Positions 54,272 through 62,966 of a DNA stretch of 64,000 bases are shown here, piece by piece (the first letter of the stretch is position 1; each line of letters begins with the position of its first letter). The notes beneath the pieces were generated by a model. The model saw nothing but the letters and a program-made list of their open reading frames with translations. It was not told the DNA's origin and did no database searches. The translations under genes and the position numbers were made by a program. The DNA comes from Hahellaceae bacterium (GTDB lineage Bacteria > Pseudomonadota > Gammaproteobacteria > Pseudomonadales > Oleiphilaceae), in NCBI GenBank assembly GCA_016744695.1, contig JADGDV010000018.1, positions 1 to 64,000 of the forward strand. The letters are read 5' to 3'.

Positions 54272-54928
54272 TTAGAATTCGTATTTGATACCTAGGCCAT
54301 AGTGTAATAAGTCAATATCAGACGTACTTCCCCTATGCAATCTACCTGTTTCTAATGTTGCGTACCAATCTTTTGTTATTTCGAAATCAAGACCTGCAAG
54401 CCAACTCATACTGAATTGTGAGTTTAAGAACTCGTCTGACGTTTCTTTCCACGTAGAGCCTTCTTCAGCGCTGACGTTTCCGTCTACATAGGATGCACCT
54501 AACTGAAAATAGACAGAAGACCATTCTGCAAGAGGGTAGTGCATACCCATGTACCAGCTAAAAAAGTAGTCAATCGTAAAGTCAGCGTTAGACTCAACGA
54601 AAACTGTCCTTCCGTCTTCGTCTTTAACTGTGTCTCCGTTTTCATCTCTTAAGGCTTTATAGCCAGCTACATTGTCATTGGCCAAGCCGATACCTAGACG
54701 GGTCTCGACTTTGACATAATCTGTAATATAGGTGCCCATGGTTATTGTTGTGAGCTTGTTACTTGCAGACTCATTGCCGTCCATGCCGTGAAAATCTAGA
54801 TAGATTGCATTTAAGGATATGTAATCCAAGCCTTCTTTTTTAGGGCTGTCATCGACTTCTTCTGAAGAAGCGTAAAGTGACGTCAATGATAGAGTGCTAA
54901 GGAGAAGTGCACTAGAGAAAAGCTTCAT
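54272..54928 (-). CDS. outer-membrane beta-barrel protein (OmpA/OmpW-like size)
   Basis: 218 residues from ATG 54928 with a signal peptide ending after Y-A-S. The mature protein shows alternating beta strands typical of an eight-stranded barrel (YISLNAIYLDF, TTITMGTYITDYVKVETRLGIGLA, YFFSWYMGMHYPL, SVYFQLGASYV, SWLAGLDFEITKDWYATLETGR) and ends in the aromatic C-terminus K-Y-E-F required by the Bam complex. No function is recognisable. Earlier in-frame ATGs (54961, 54946) are possible but lengthen the signal peptide. It is the only gene on this strand between the rlmKL terminator and 55 kb. Confidence 0.75.
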   Translation of the reverse strand: MKLFSSALLLSTLSLTSLYASSEEVDDSPKKEGLDYISLNAIYLDFHGMDGNESASNKLTTITMGTYITDYVKVETRLGIGLANDNVAGYKALRDENGDTVKDEDGRTVFVESNADFTIDYFFSWYMGMHYPLAEWSSVYFQLGASYVDGNVSAEEGSTWKETSDEFLNSQFSMSWLAGLDFEITKDWYATLETGRLHRGSTSDIDLLHYGLGIKYEF

Positions 54929-55250
54929 TATATGTTGATATCTCATATGGTTGAATTGCATCCATTATTTATGCTTTAGAGTGTCAAGGCATAGAGCCCT
55001 TTCATTCTGTGATGTCATATTTGTATTGGAGGATATTTTGCCGTAAGTGTGTACATGAATTCGCTGAATAGTGTCACAAATTGTTGAATTGAAGTATCAA
55101 AATTTAACTAAAAATAGTTCTTTTGTGCTAATTTATTTCATCTTGTGAAATAGGTCGCTCGAAATTTGAACAATATTCAAAAAAATACGATAAGGTATTT
55201 GAAATAAATGTTATGGTTCACTGCATTAGAGTAAGTAAAAGGATTTAATT

Positions 55251-55760
55251 ATGTATGAATGGAGCGATGGTTTTCAAGATAACAAGCTAGTATTAGAAAA
55301 GCTGGGGGCTGCTCTTTTTGAGGGGCAGTCGTTTGAAGCTGTTTTGGTTAATTTATTTTCGGGTTCTACTCATTGCTACGAGACTGATTGGCAAGATGTG
55401 CTGCAGAGCTTGTTTGCAGAAAGACACTCAAATCAAATTCTAAAAAAACTAGAGACCTTGTTACTTCAGTTAGATTTACCTGTGAGTTTAATGCCAAACC
55501 TGCATCAGGCTTTGGTTGATCGTAGTTGGCTTTTGCATAATTTCTATTTCGAGTTTGGGGCATCCGTTTTTGATGGGGCAGACTCTGATATGGTTGTCGC
55601 CTTATTGGATAAAAAAACTAAATCCATAACAATCTGTGTGATGGATTTAAACGAAATATTGATTGATCGACAGCTAGAAAGTAGTCTTAGTAATAATACC
55701 CTTAATCATAGAACAGGTCGTTCAATAGATACTTATCTTGGGCGTAGGGAAATGATTTAG
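55251..55760 (+). CDS. conserved-looking protein of unknown function
   Basis: 169 residues, soluble, acidic, without signal peptide or membrane helix. No catalytic motif is recognised. The middle (LVDRSWLLHNFYFEFGASVFDG) and a preceding LETLLLQLDLPVSLMPNLHQ helix are the most patterned stretches. It is convergent with the exonuclease-like gene, whose stop lies about 20 bp away. Start ATG 55251 follows AAGGA. What it does is unknown. Confidence 0.6.
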   Translation: MYEWSDGFQDNKLVLEKLGAALFEGQSFEAVLVNLFSGSTHCYETDWQDVLQSLFAERHSNQILKKLETLLLQLDLPVSLMPNLHQALVDRSWLLHNFYFEFGASVFDGADSDMVVALLDKKTKSITICVMDLNEILIDRQLESSLSNNTLNHRTGRSIDTYLGRREMI

Positions 55761-55781
55761 CTTAGAGCTAAGCTTGTTTAA

Positions 55782-56300
55782 TTAGATTAGACCGCCTTCT
55801 CTAGCCAAAATGAGTAATGATAAAACATTATGTTCAGCTTGCTCTGTGTCTAGACTGTTGTCTTGGATAACTTGGTTCCGGTTATCCATTATTTCTTCAA
55901 AACGTGTATTGGTAAATAATTCACTGATAGGGGCTATCTCAAAAGAAGGCTCTTCACCAAAGGTTTCATAGAATTTTTCAAGAAGTTCACTGTCATAACC
56001 TATACCGTCAACAAAAACGGCTTTACCATCAAGGTCATCGTTCATCTCTCTAATAATATCAATGCCTGAAACACCGTGATCATAGAGGTGTTGTAGTGAT
56101 TCTTCTGGCAGTGTTGAGTCTTGCGGGCTCCACTCATCATCAGGCATTATTAGAATGTTTTTTATCTGGCCGTCAGGTGTTGACCAAGCGACACAGACTG
56201 GAAAGCTATCTTCATCGTAACTGCTGCTTTCAATGTCAAGGAACTGCGGTTGTCGACTTAAGGGGGTGCCTTCGTTTTTTGGTAGCATGTCTTCGTTCAT
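55782..56300 (-). CDS. degenerate DEDDh-exonuclease-like protein
   Basis: 172 residues. The sequence starts like a DEDDh 3'-5' exonuclease: FLDIESSS with D22 and E24, then PVCVAWSTPDG; D103 in VDGIGYDSELLEKF corresponds to the third acidic residue. In place of the final H-x-x-x-x-D the C-terminus has H157-N-V-L-S-L, so the last metal ligand is missing. The fold is probably kept and catalysis lost or changed. The protein ends REGGLI. It is divergent from apeB (111 bp). Exonuclease relationship is inferred from pattern, not from a search. Confidence 0.6.
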   Translation of the reverse strand: MNEDMLPKNEGTPLSRQPQFLDIESSSYDEDSFPVCVAWSTPDGQIKNILIMPDDEWSPQDSTLPEESLQHLYDHGVSGIDIIREMNDDLDGKAVFVDGIGYDSELLEKFYETFGEEPSFEIAPISELFTNTRFEEIMDNRNQVIQDNSLDTEQAEHNVLSLLILAREGGLI

Positions 56301-56411
56301 GATGGCTCTTTATATATTAGGTGTAGAGATATAATGAATGGGATTATACGTTGAGATAGATTAAAGTCGACAGATGGTTTATTAATTAAGAATACAAGAG
56401 TAGAGAAAGCA

Positions 56412-57746
56412 ATGCAGTTAGAAGAATTTAATCAAGGTTTAATGGCTTTTATACAGTGCTCCCCAACACCTTTTCATGCTGTTTTGTCTATGACGACTGA
56501 GCTAGATAAGGCAGGTTTTGAAGCGCTAAATGAAGATGAAAAATGGTGCCTGCAGCCTGGAGCTTCATATTATGTTACTCGTAATGGTTCATCTTTAATT
56601 GCATTTACGGCAAGTGATTCCGGGGCGGAAATGTCGGGGATTCGAATGGTAGGCAGTCATACTGACAGCCCTTGTTTAAAGGTAAAGCCTAGCCCTGAAA
56701 TAAAACAAAAAGGTTTTTTGCAGTTAGGTGTTGAGGTTTATGGTGGTGCACTTTTGAACCCATGGTTTGATCGAGACCTTTCTATCGCTGGACGGGTCAC
56801 GTTTATCAATAGTGATGGGGTTTTGGCGAGTGCATTGATTGATTTTGAGCGTCCTATTGCGCTTATTCCAAGCCTGGCTATTCACCTTGATCGTGAGGCT
56901 AACAAGAATCGCAGTATAAATGCACAAAAAGATTTACCTGTGCTGCTGACTCAGTTAGGTGAAAATGAAAATTTCTCATTTAGGGATATTATTAAGTCAC
57001 AAGTGCAAGCTCAATACTCTGACATTGAGGTGAAAAAGGTGTTGGATTATGAGTTGTCTTTATATGATGTTCAAAGGCCTTCATATGTAGGGCTCAATGA
57101 AGAGTTTATTACCTCGGCTCGACTAGACAACTTGTTAAGTTGTTATATTGGTTTAACTGGGCTTGTAAACCACGTTGTTGGCTCGGTTAAAAGCGGTAAT
57201 GTAAATAGCGGTTGCATGTTGGTGTGTAGTGATCATGAAGAGGTTGGGAGTCAGTCTGCTGAGGGTGCTCAGGGGCCATTTTTAATGAATGTGCTTGAAC
57301 GCTTGTTTTCTGATACTCAGGAAAGAAATCGTGTAATTAATGCCTCAATGATGATCTCTGCAGATAATGCTCACGCGGTGCACCCTAATTTTTCTGATAA
57401 GCATGATAATAATCATGGCCCGTTAATCAATGGAGGGCCGGTTATTAAAATTAATGCAAATCAGCGTTATGCCACGAACAGTGAAACCAGTTCTATTTAC
57501 CAGCATATTAGTGAGAGGCTAAATTTGCCTTATCAGAGTTTTGTTGTCAGAAGTGATATGGCTTGCGGAAGTACGATTGGGCCTATTACAGCAGGTAACA
57601 TTGGTGTTAGAACCTTAGATATTGGAGTGCCCCAGTTTGCAATGCACTCGATACGTGAAATGATTGGCAGTAAAGATGCTCATACGCTTCATAAGGTGCT
57701 TTGTCAGTACTTTAAGGAAGAATCTTTGAAGGTTGTGAGTGTATAG
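56412..57746 (+). CDS. apeB: M18-family aspartyl aminopeptidase-like peptidase
   Basis: 444 residues. Zinc sites: H83-x-D85 in VGSHTDSPCLKVKP, D in GLNEEFITSARLDNLLSC, E-E in DHEEVGSQS and the C-terminal H in QFAMHSIREMIG. The M18 pattern (FVVRSDMACGSTIGPITAGN.GVRT.D.G) is full. It removes N-terminal acidic or other residues in the cytoplasm; the precise specificity of this bacterial group (ApeB/DapE-like M18) is not fixed. It stands alone before the tRNA cluster. Its stop is 26 bp from tRNA-Pro, on the opposite strand. Confidence 0.92.
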   Translation: MQLEEFNQGLMAFIQCSPTPFHAVLSMTTELDKAGFEALNEDEKWCLQPGASYYVTRNGSSLIAFTASDSGAEMSGIRMVGSHTDSPCLKVKPSPEIKQKGFLQLGVEVYGGALLNPWFDRDLSIAGRVTFINSDGVLASALIDFERPIALIPSLAIHLDREANKNRSINAQKDLPVLLTQLGENENFSFRDIIKSQVQAQYSDIEVKKVLDYELSLYDVQRPSYVGLNEEFITSARLDNLLSCYIGLTGLVNHVVGSVKSGNVNSGCMLVCSDHEEVGSQSAEGAQGPFLMNVLERLFSDTQERNRVINASMMISADNAHAVHPNFSDKHDNNHGPLINGGPVIKINANQRYATNSETSSIYQHISERLNLPYQSFVVRSDMACGSTIGPITAGNIGVRTLDIGVPQFAMHSIREMIGSKDAHTLHKVLCQYFKEESLKVVSV

Positions 57747-57772
57747 TTTTGATATAAAGTGTGGTGGAGTTA

Positions 57773-57849
57773 TGGTCGGGGTAGAGAGATTCGAACTCCC
57801 GACATCCTGCTCCCAAAGCAGGCGCGCTACCAGACTGCGCTATACCCCG
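57773..57849 (-). tRNA. tRNA-Pro(TGG)
   Basis: 77-nt cloverleaf on the minus strand with encoded CCA. Acceptor CGGGGTA / TACCCCG, anticodon TGG in the loop TTTGGGA, T arm GGGAGTTCGAATCTCTC. It lies 29 bp downstream of tRNA-Asn on the same strand and is probably co-transcribed. Confidence 0.96.
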
Positions 57850-57878
57850 AGGGTATTGATGAGATCAGAAAAACTAAA

Positions 57879-57954
57879 TGGCTCCTCGAGCTGGGCTCGA
57901 ACCAGCGACCCACGGATTAACAGTCCGTTGCTCTACCAACTGAGCTATCGAGGA
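57879..57954 (-). tRNA. tRNA-Asn(GTT), second copy
   Basis: Identical to the copy at 45832-45907, including about 17 bp of 5' flank (CGCGCCTCAACTGATTG on the minus strand). CCA is encoded. Confidence 0.97.
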
Positions 57955-57973
57955 ACAATCAGTTGAGGCGCGA

Positions 57974-58002
57974 ATAATATAGAGAAGCTTAATTATCGTC
58001 AA
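57974..58002 (-). promoter_or_regulatory. promoter of the tRNA-Asn/tRNA-Pro unit
   Basis: Minus strand TTGACG, 17 bp, TATTAT, followed by the GC-rich discriminator TCGCGCC. Very close to the sigma-70 consensus and to the promoter of the first tRNA-Asn. Confidence 0.75.
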
Positions 58003-58060
58003 CTGATATTATTAATAAACACCATGATTATTTCAAAAAATGTTTAGAGAGTGATTTTTT

Positions 58061-59005
58061 ATGGATTATAAGGCGCCATACTTTTTTAGAAATGGCCATT
58101 TACAGAGCATATATCCTTCATTGTTTAGAAAGTTAAATGCCCACTTCATGACGCGTGAAAGAATAGAGCTAGATGATGGTGACTTTCTTGACCTAGACTG
58201 GTGTCGAAATAACTCAAGACGATTGGTTATTATTTCTCATGGCTTAGAAGGGCATAGTCGGCGTCCTTATGTATTAGGTATGGCTAAAGCCGTTATAAAT
58301 AATGGTTGGGATGCTTTAGCGTGGAATTTTCGTTCATGCGGCGGGTCAATGAATCGAAATTTACGTTTTTATCATAGCGGTTCAACAGAAGACCTTCGGC
58401 GTGTTATCGACTATGCCGCTGAAAGTGGGTGTTATGATGAGATAGCTTTGGTCGGTTTTAGTATGGGGGGGAATTTATCGCTTGTTTATCTTGGGCAAGA
58501 GGAGCCAGAGTCTAACTCCATTGTAAAAAAAGCGGTGGTTTATTCTGTCCCTTGTGACCTAAGTACGGGTGCTGAGCAATTAGCTAAACCTCAAAATTCG
58601 GTCTATATGAAACGATTTTTGAAAGACCTTAAAATAAAAATGCAAGAAAAGAAAAAAATATTCCCTAGTGAAGTTGACTTGGCAGGGTATGACGAAATAA
58701 AAAACTTTAGACAATTTGATGACCGTTATACTGCGCCTATTCATGGGTTTAAAGATGCAGATCATTATTGGGCTCAGTGCAGTAGCCGCCACTATATTCA
58801 AAATATTAAAATACCTACGCTCATCGTGAACGCCAAAGATGATCCTTTTTTATCGGAAGCCTGTTACCCCCATGATGAAGTGGATGCGAATAAGCACGTT
58901 AAACTTGAAATACCGGCAACAGGCGGGCATGTTGGTTTTGTGAGTTTTAATAAAGATAAATTATATTGGTCAGAGCAACGAGCCCTTGCTTTTTTGGATA
59001 CTTAA
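58061..59005 (+). CDS. YheT-family alpha/beta hydrolase
   Basis: 314 residues. Nucleophile S134 in VGFSMGGN, oxyanion region VIISHGLEGHSRRPY, acid in VNAKDDPFLS and base in GGHVGF. The family N-terminus A-P-x-F-F-R-N-G-H-L-Q-S-I-Y-P is present. YheT proteins are uncharacterised esterase-like enzymes. The stop overlaps that of tesA on the opposite strand by four bases. Confidence 0.9.
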   Translation: MDYKAPYFFRNGHLQSIYPSLFRKLNAHFMTRERIELDDGDFLDLDWCRNNSRRLVIISHGLEGHSRRPYVLGMAKAVINNGWDALAWNFRSCGGSMNRNLRFYHSGSTEDLRRVIDYAAESGCYDEIALVGFSMGGNLSLVYLGQEEPESNSIVKKAVVYSVPCDLSTGAEQLAKPQNSVYMKRFLKDLKIKMQEKKKIFPSEVDLAGYDEIKNFRQFDDRYTAPIHGFKDADHYWAQCSSRHYIQNIKIPTLIVNAKDDPFLSEACYPHDEVDANKHVKLEIPATGGHVGFVSFNKDKLYWSEQRALAFLDT

Positions 59006-59601
59006 AGTAGTGGTTCCAGTGTGTTCCAAACGGTATCCAATAAAATACTTTGGGCTAACGCCGTAGGATGAATGCCATCTTTTTGCATTAAGTCTGGATT
59101 AGTCGCTACATCATTCATTAAAAAGGGTATTAAAGAGACATTACTTTCCTGGGCGATATCTTGATAGATTTTCTGAAACCCTGATGTATAACGTTTGCCA
59201 TAATTAGGTGGAATTCTCATAGCAAGAAGAATGGGGGTGATATTGCTTTCTTTTGATTTTTTAATCAGCGCTTCAAGGTTTGTTTTAATGTTGTTAAGTG
59301 GGTGGCCACGTAAACCATCATTGCCACCTAGCTCAATTAATATAAATGAAGCTTGATGGCGCTCTAGCAGAGACGGCAGTCGTTTAAGACCTTCATCCGT
59401 TGTATCTCCACTAATGCTTGCATTGATAACGCTGTATTGTTTATGGTTTGTTTTTAATCGAGTTTGTAGTAAAGCAACCCAGCCTTGTTCTATGGGGACC
59501 CCATAAGCGGCACTGATGCTATCGCCTAGTACGATAATGTTTTGTTGAGCATATGAATTTATTGAACAAAAAAATAAAATACATAATAGTAAAGCACGCA
59601 T
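59002..59601 (-). CDS. tesA: SGNH hydrolase, acyl-CoA thioesterase I/lysophospholipase L1 (TesA)
   Basis: 200 residues from ATG 59601, with a signal peptide (cleavage about S-Y-A at 18). SGNH blocks: GDSISAAYG with S28, ISGDTTDEG, ELGGNDGLRG and DGIHPTA. A periplasmic hydrolase of thioesters and lysophospholipids. A reading frame extends to 59727 but overlaps the divergent ybbA-like gene and is not used. tesA divergent from ybbA-ybbP is a conserved gammaproteobacterial arrangement. Confidence 0.93.
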   Translation of the reverse strand: MRALLLCILFFCSINSYAQQNIIVLGDSISAAYGVPIEQGWVALLQTRLKTNHKQYSVINASISGDTTDEGLKRLPSLLERHQASFILIELGGNDGLRGHPLNNIKTNLEALIKKSKESNITPILLAMRIPPNYGKRYTSGFQKIYQDIAQESNVSLIPFLMNDVATNPDLMQKDGIHPTALAQSILLDTVWNTLEPLL

Positions 59602-59647
59602 GGTGTTGTTGCCTGTCTTGAATAAAATACAATAAAGAGAGAGTACT

Positions 59648-60346
59648 GTGGTTGAGCCTTTTGTTATTAAAGCACAAAACTTATCAAAGCGAGTCTCTTC
59701 AGTGGACCGTACTGCTGTTCGTACCACTGAAAATAACAGCCTTCAAATACTGAGTGGTATTGATGTAGAAATCAAGAAGGGTGATTCGCTAGCTATTGTA
59801 GGGCGATCTGGTTCGGGTAAAACAACGTTACTCGGGCTTTTAGCTGGGCTTGATTTACCTTCAGAGGGGGCTGTGTATATTCTTGATAGAAACCTCTCCG
59901 CTATGGATGAAGATGAACGTGCAGAGCTACGAGCCAAGCATATTGGTTTTATTTTTCAGTCTTTTCAGTTATTGCCATCTTTGAGCGCTTTAGAAAATGT
60001 GATGTTACCGCTTGAACTACGTGGAGATAAACAAGCCCAAAGCGAAGCCGGTAAATTTTTAGAGAGAGTGGGTTTATCAGAACGGTTAGATCATCATCCA
60101 CATCAGTTGTCGGGAGGGGAGCAGCAGCGTGTTGCTATTGCCCGTGCATTTGCTTGCAAACCCTCTATTTTATTCGCAGATGAGCCTACGGGAAATTTAG
60201 ACCGCGAAACCGGACAGCAGATTATTGAACTCTTGTTTGAGCTAAACCGAACAGAGCATACAACTCTGGTAATGGTGACTCATGACGACTCATTAGCTAA
60301 AAAATGTAAACATATTTTGCGTATAGATGGTGGACGTCAGGTTTGA
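59648..60346 (+). CDS. ybbA: YbbA-like ABC transporter ATPase
   Basis: 232 residues, LolD/MacB-like class. Walker A GRSGSGKT (52-59), signature LSGGEQQRV, Walker B ILFADEPTGNLD, H-loop VTHDD. It partners the YbbP permease encoded next; in E. coli the pair is of unclear role, near tesA. GTG start with AGAGAG upstream; the first 30 residues are longer than in E. coli and contain RTAVRTTENN, so a later start is possible. It overlaps ybbP by four bases. Confidence 0.9.
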   Translation: MVEPFVIKAQNLSKRVSSVDRTAVRTTENNSLQILSGIDVEIKKGDSLAIVGRSGSGKTTLLGLLAGLDLPSEGAVYILDRNLSAMDEDERAELRAKHIGFIFQSFQLLPSLSALENVMLPLELRGDKQAQSEAGKFLERVGLSERLDHHPHQLSGGEQQRVAIARAFACKPSILFADEPTGNLDRETGQQIIELLFELNRTEHTTLVMVTHDDSLAKKCKHILRIDGGRQV

Positions 60347-62898
60347 CAGAGCGAGTGATTAGTTTGAAAAATGTTAAATTATTTAAAATCAGTGCCAAAC
60401 TACTAAAGAAAGAATTTCGTCAGAGAGAGTTGAAAATTCTATTTTTTGCAGCACTTATTTCGGTTGCAACCGTATCGCTTGTATCGTTATTAGGTGACCA
60501 TTTACAGCGTTTAATTGTGCACTCCTCAAGTCAGTTTTTAGCGGCAGATAGACAGCTAAATAGTCCAAGATCTATACCTGATGGTTGGCTTAAAACAGCT
60601 GAGTCGATGGGAATAGAAACGGCTCAGACCTTAAGTTTTGCCTCTATGTTGTTTGCCGGTGAACAAATGCAGCTAGTGAGTGTTAAAGCTGTATCTGATC
60701 GCTACCCTTTAAAAGGTACTTTGGAGACATCCGAAAAGCCTTTTTCACCGTCGGTGGCTACTCATGAAATACCTGCTCCCGGAACTATTTGGATTAATCC
60801 ACGGCTTTTTCCTTTACTGTCGATTGACGTGGGGGCGGTTATTTCTGTAGGTGATAAAGACTTTGTTGTGTCTAGGGTTTTAAGTCGAGAGCCTGATGTT
60901 GGCTTTGGTTTTTCCGCACTGGCACCGAGGGTTATGATTAATCTTGCAGACTTAAATGCAACGGGAGTGGTACAGCCCGGAAGTCGCTTAAGTTGGCGTT
61001 ATCTTTTTTCCGGTGGGGAGAGCGAATTAAAGGCATTGGAGTTATGGCTTCAACCAAAGTTAAGTGGAAGTCATCAGTGGGTAGGGGTAAAAGAAGGCAG
61101 GCCAGCTATCGCAAGCTCTATGGATAAAGCTGAAACCTACCTATTACTTGGGGGGAGCTTAGCGGTTCTTTTAGCCGGTGTTGCGATTGCTATGTCATCT
61201 CGGCAATTTGCTGAAAAGCAGGCGGAAACGGTAGCTTTACTTAAAACCTTGGGTTTAAAAGGTTCACAGCTCGTGGTTATTTTTTCTTTACAGATACTAT
61301 TTTTAGGGTTAGTTGCAGGTGCTCTGGGTACGTTACTGGGGGTTGTTGGGTTTATGATGGGAGCCAGCAGTCTTGGTGTGATTTTCCCTGAGCTAAATAA
61401 TGCACTAACATTACATAATGTTGAGTTTTCATCACTATTCGTGGGCTGGTTAACTGTCGCTATTGTAATGCTTACGTTTGCATTACCGCCGATTATTAAG
61501 TTGAAAGCCGTGCCTCCTATGCGGGTTCTTAGAAAGGAGCAGTCTAATGATGCCGCTAGTCGTGCTTATAATGGTTTGATATGGGTAGGCGGTAGTATTG
61601 GCATCTGTTCTTTGCTGTATCTATATAGTGGTGACTGGACCTTGGTGTTGATTTTATTGATGGCGTTCGTGTTGCTGTCTTCGTTACTTTTATTGTTTTC
61701 CGTACTTGTTATTAATATTGTCGCTAAGGGTGGTGGACTTGTAGGGACTCGAGCAGGTTCATTTGTTCAATTGGGTCTGGCCTCTGTCGTACGACGTCGT
61801 TGGCAGAGTGTTTTTCAGGTGTTGTTTTTTTCACTAGCCTTAATGCTGCTGGCTATTATTTACTTAACACGCACTTCGTTGTTAGGTGACTGGCAGTCTC
61901 AACTACCCACTGGTGCGCCTAATCATTTTCTTATCAATATTGCTGAAGAGCAGGTTAGTGATGTTAATACCTATTTTGACCGTAAAAATGTAGAAACGAG
62001 TGGTTTATACCCTATGGTCAGAGGCCGACTCACACACATTAATTCAATGCCTGCGAAGATGGCTGTTAGTAAAGGCAGTAATGTAAATGCACTGAATAGA
62101 GAGTTAAACTTAACCTGGACTGATAACTTGCCGTCTGACAACACTATCGTGAAGGGAGAGTGGTGGCATGCTGCTGAACAGGAAAAGAATCGTGTTTCAG
62201 TGGAGTCGACATTGGCAGAAAAATTAGGCCTTATATTAGGTGATCAGTTGAGCTTTACTATAGGTGATCAAAAAATAGAGGTCGAAGTTCAAAGTATCCG
62301 TACGGTTGCTTGGGAAAATATGCGCCCGAATTTTTATATGATATTTCCTAAAGGGGCATTAATTAATTTCTCATCAAGCTATATTACCAGTGTCTATCTG
62401 AGTCCTTCTCAGAAAGTAGCATTGAATGATTTTTCTCGCAGTTTTCCTACCGTAACGATTCTTGAAATTGATCAGTTAATAGATAAAATTCAAACCATTA
62501 TTGTTCAGGTATCCAGTGTTATATCGTTGATTATGTATTTGATATTAGCGGCGGCTGCTTTAGTCGTTATTGCCTTGATTAATATATCAATGGGAGAGCG
62601 TTACAGAGAGGGGGCTTTACTCCGTACGCTCGGGGCAAAATCAAAACTAATTGTTTGGAGTCAGTTTGTAGAATTTGGTGTGATTGGTCTTTTGTCAGGT
62701 TTTGTGGCCATTGTAAGTGCCGAACTGGTTGTATGGGCTATTCAGAGCAAGCTCTTTAATGCATCGTTTAGCTGGCATTTTGAAATATGGTTGTGGCTGC
62801 CTATTCTGAGTGGTTTACTAATCGGTAGTGCAGGCTTTTATCTTGTCAGGAGAGTGACTACCGTTCCTCCATTAAGTATTTTAAGGCAAAATGATTAA
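60343..62898 (+). CDS. ybbP: YbbP-like FtsX-family permease
   Basis: 851 residues, with an N-terminal helix (about 30-50), a large periplasmic domain, and FtsX/MacB-type membrane regions at about 265-390 (four helices), about 420-550 and a C-terminal trio (about 720-845; GERYREGALLRTLGA). The start is TTG at 60343 in the overlap TTGA with the ybbA stop, so translation is coupled. Together with YbbA it is a mechanotransmission-type ABC system for an unknown envelope substrate; lysophospholipid or lipoprotein handling with TesA is speculation. An RND fusion protein gene follows. Confidence 0.9.
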   Translation: MTERVISLKNVKLFKISAKLLKKEFRQRELKILFFAALISVATVSLVSLLGDHLQRLIVHSSSQFLAADRQLNSPRSIPDGWLKTAESMGIETAQTLSFASMLFAGEQMQLVSVKAVSDRYPLKGTLETSEKPFSPSVATHEIPAPGTIWINPRLFPLLSIDVGAVISVGDKDFVVSRVLSREPDVGFGFSALAPRVMINLADLNATGVVQPGSRLSWRYLFSGGESELKALELWLQPKLSGSHQWVGVKEGRPAIASSMDKAETYLLLGGSLAVLLAGVAIAMSSRQFAEKQAETVALLKTLGLKGSQLVVIFSLQILFLGLVAGALGTLLGVVGFMMGASSLGVIFPELNNALTLHNVEFSSLFVGWLTVAIVMLTFALPPIIKLKAVPPMRVLRKEQSNDAASRAYNGLIWVGGSIGICSLLYLYSGDWTLVLILLMAFVLLSSLLLLFSVLVINIVAKGGGLVGTRAGSFVQLGLASVVRRRWQSVFQVLFFSLALMLLAIIYLTRTSLLGDWQSQLPTGAPNHFLINIAEEQVSDVNTYFDRKNVETSGLYPMVRGRLTHINSMPAKMAVSKGSNVNALNRELNLTWTDNLPSDNTIVKGEWWHAAEQEKNRVSVESTLAEKLGLILGDQLSFTIGDQKIEVEVQSIRTVAWENMRPNFYMIFPKGALINFSSSYITSVYLSPSQKVALNDFSRSFPTVTILEIDQLIDKIQTIIVQVSSVISLIMYLILAAAALVVIALINISMGERYREGALLRTLGAKSKLIVWSQFVEFGVIGLLSGFVAIVSAELVVWAIQSKLFNASFSWHFEIWLWLPILSGLLIGSAGFYLVRRVTTVPPLSILRQND

Positions 62899-62966
62899 AT
62901 CTATGAATTGTAATAATTTATTCTAAAGCCTATGATCCGACTAATAATTTTTTTAAGGGGTACAGT

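Noticed and set aside
57739-57966. 75-codon plus-strand frame
   Set aside because: It covers tRNA-Pro and tRNA-Asn on the opposite strand and is not a gene.
59602-59727. 42-residue upstream extension of tesA
   Set aside because: It overlaps the divergent ybbA-like gene and precedes a proper signal peptide at ATG 59601.
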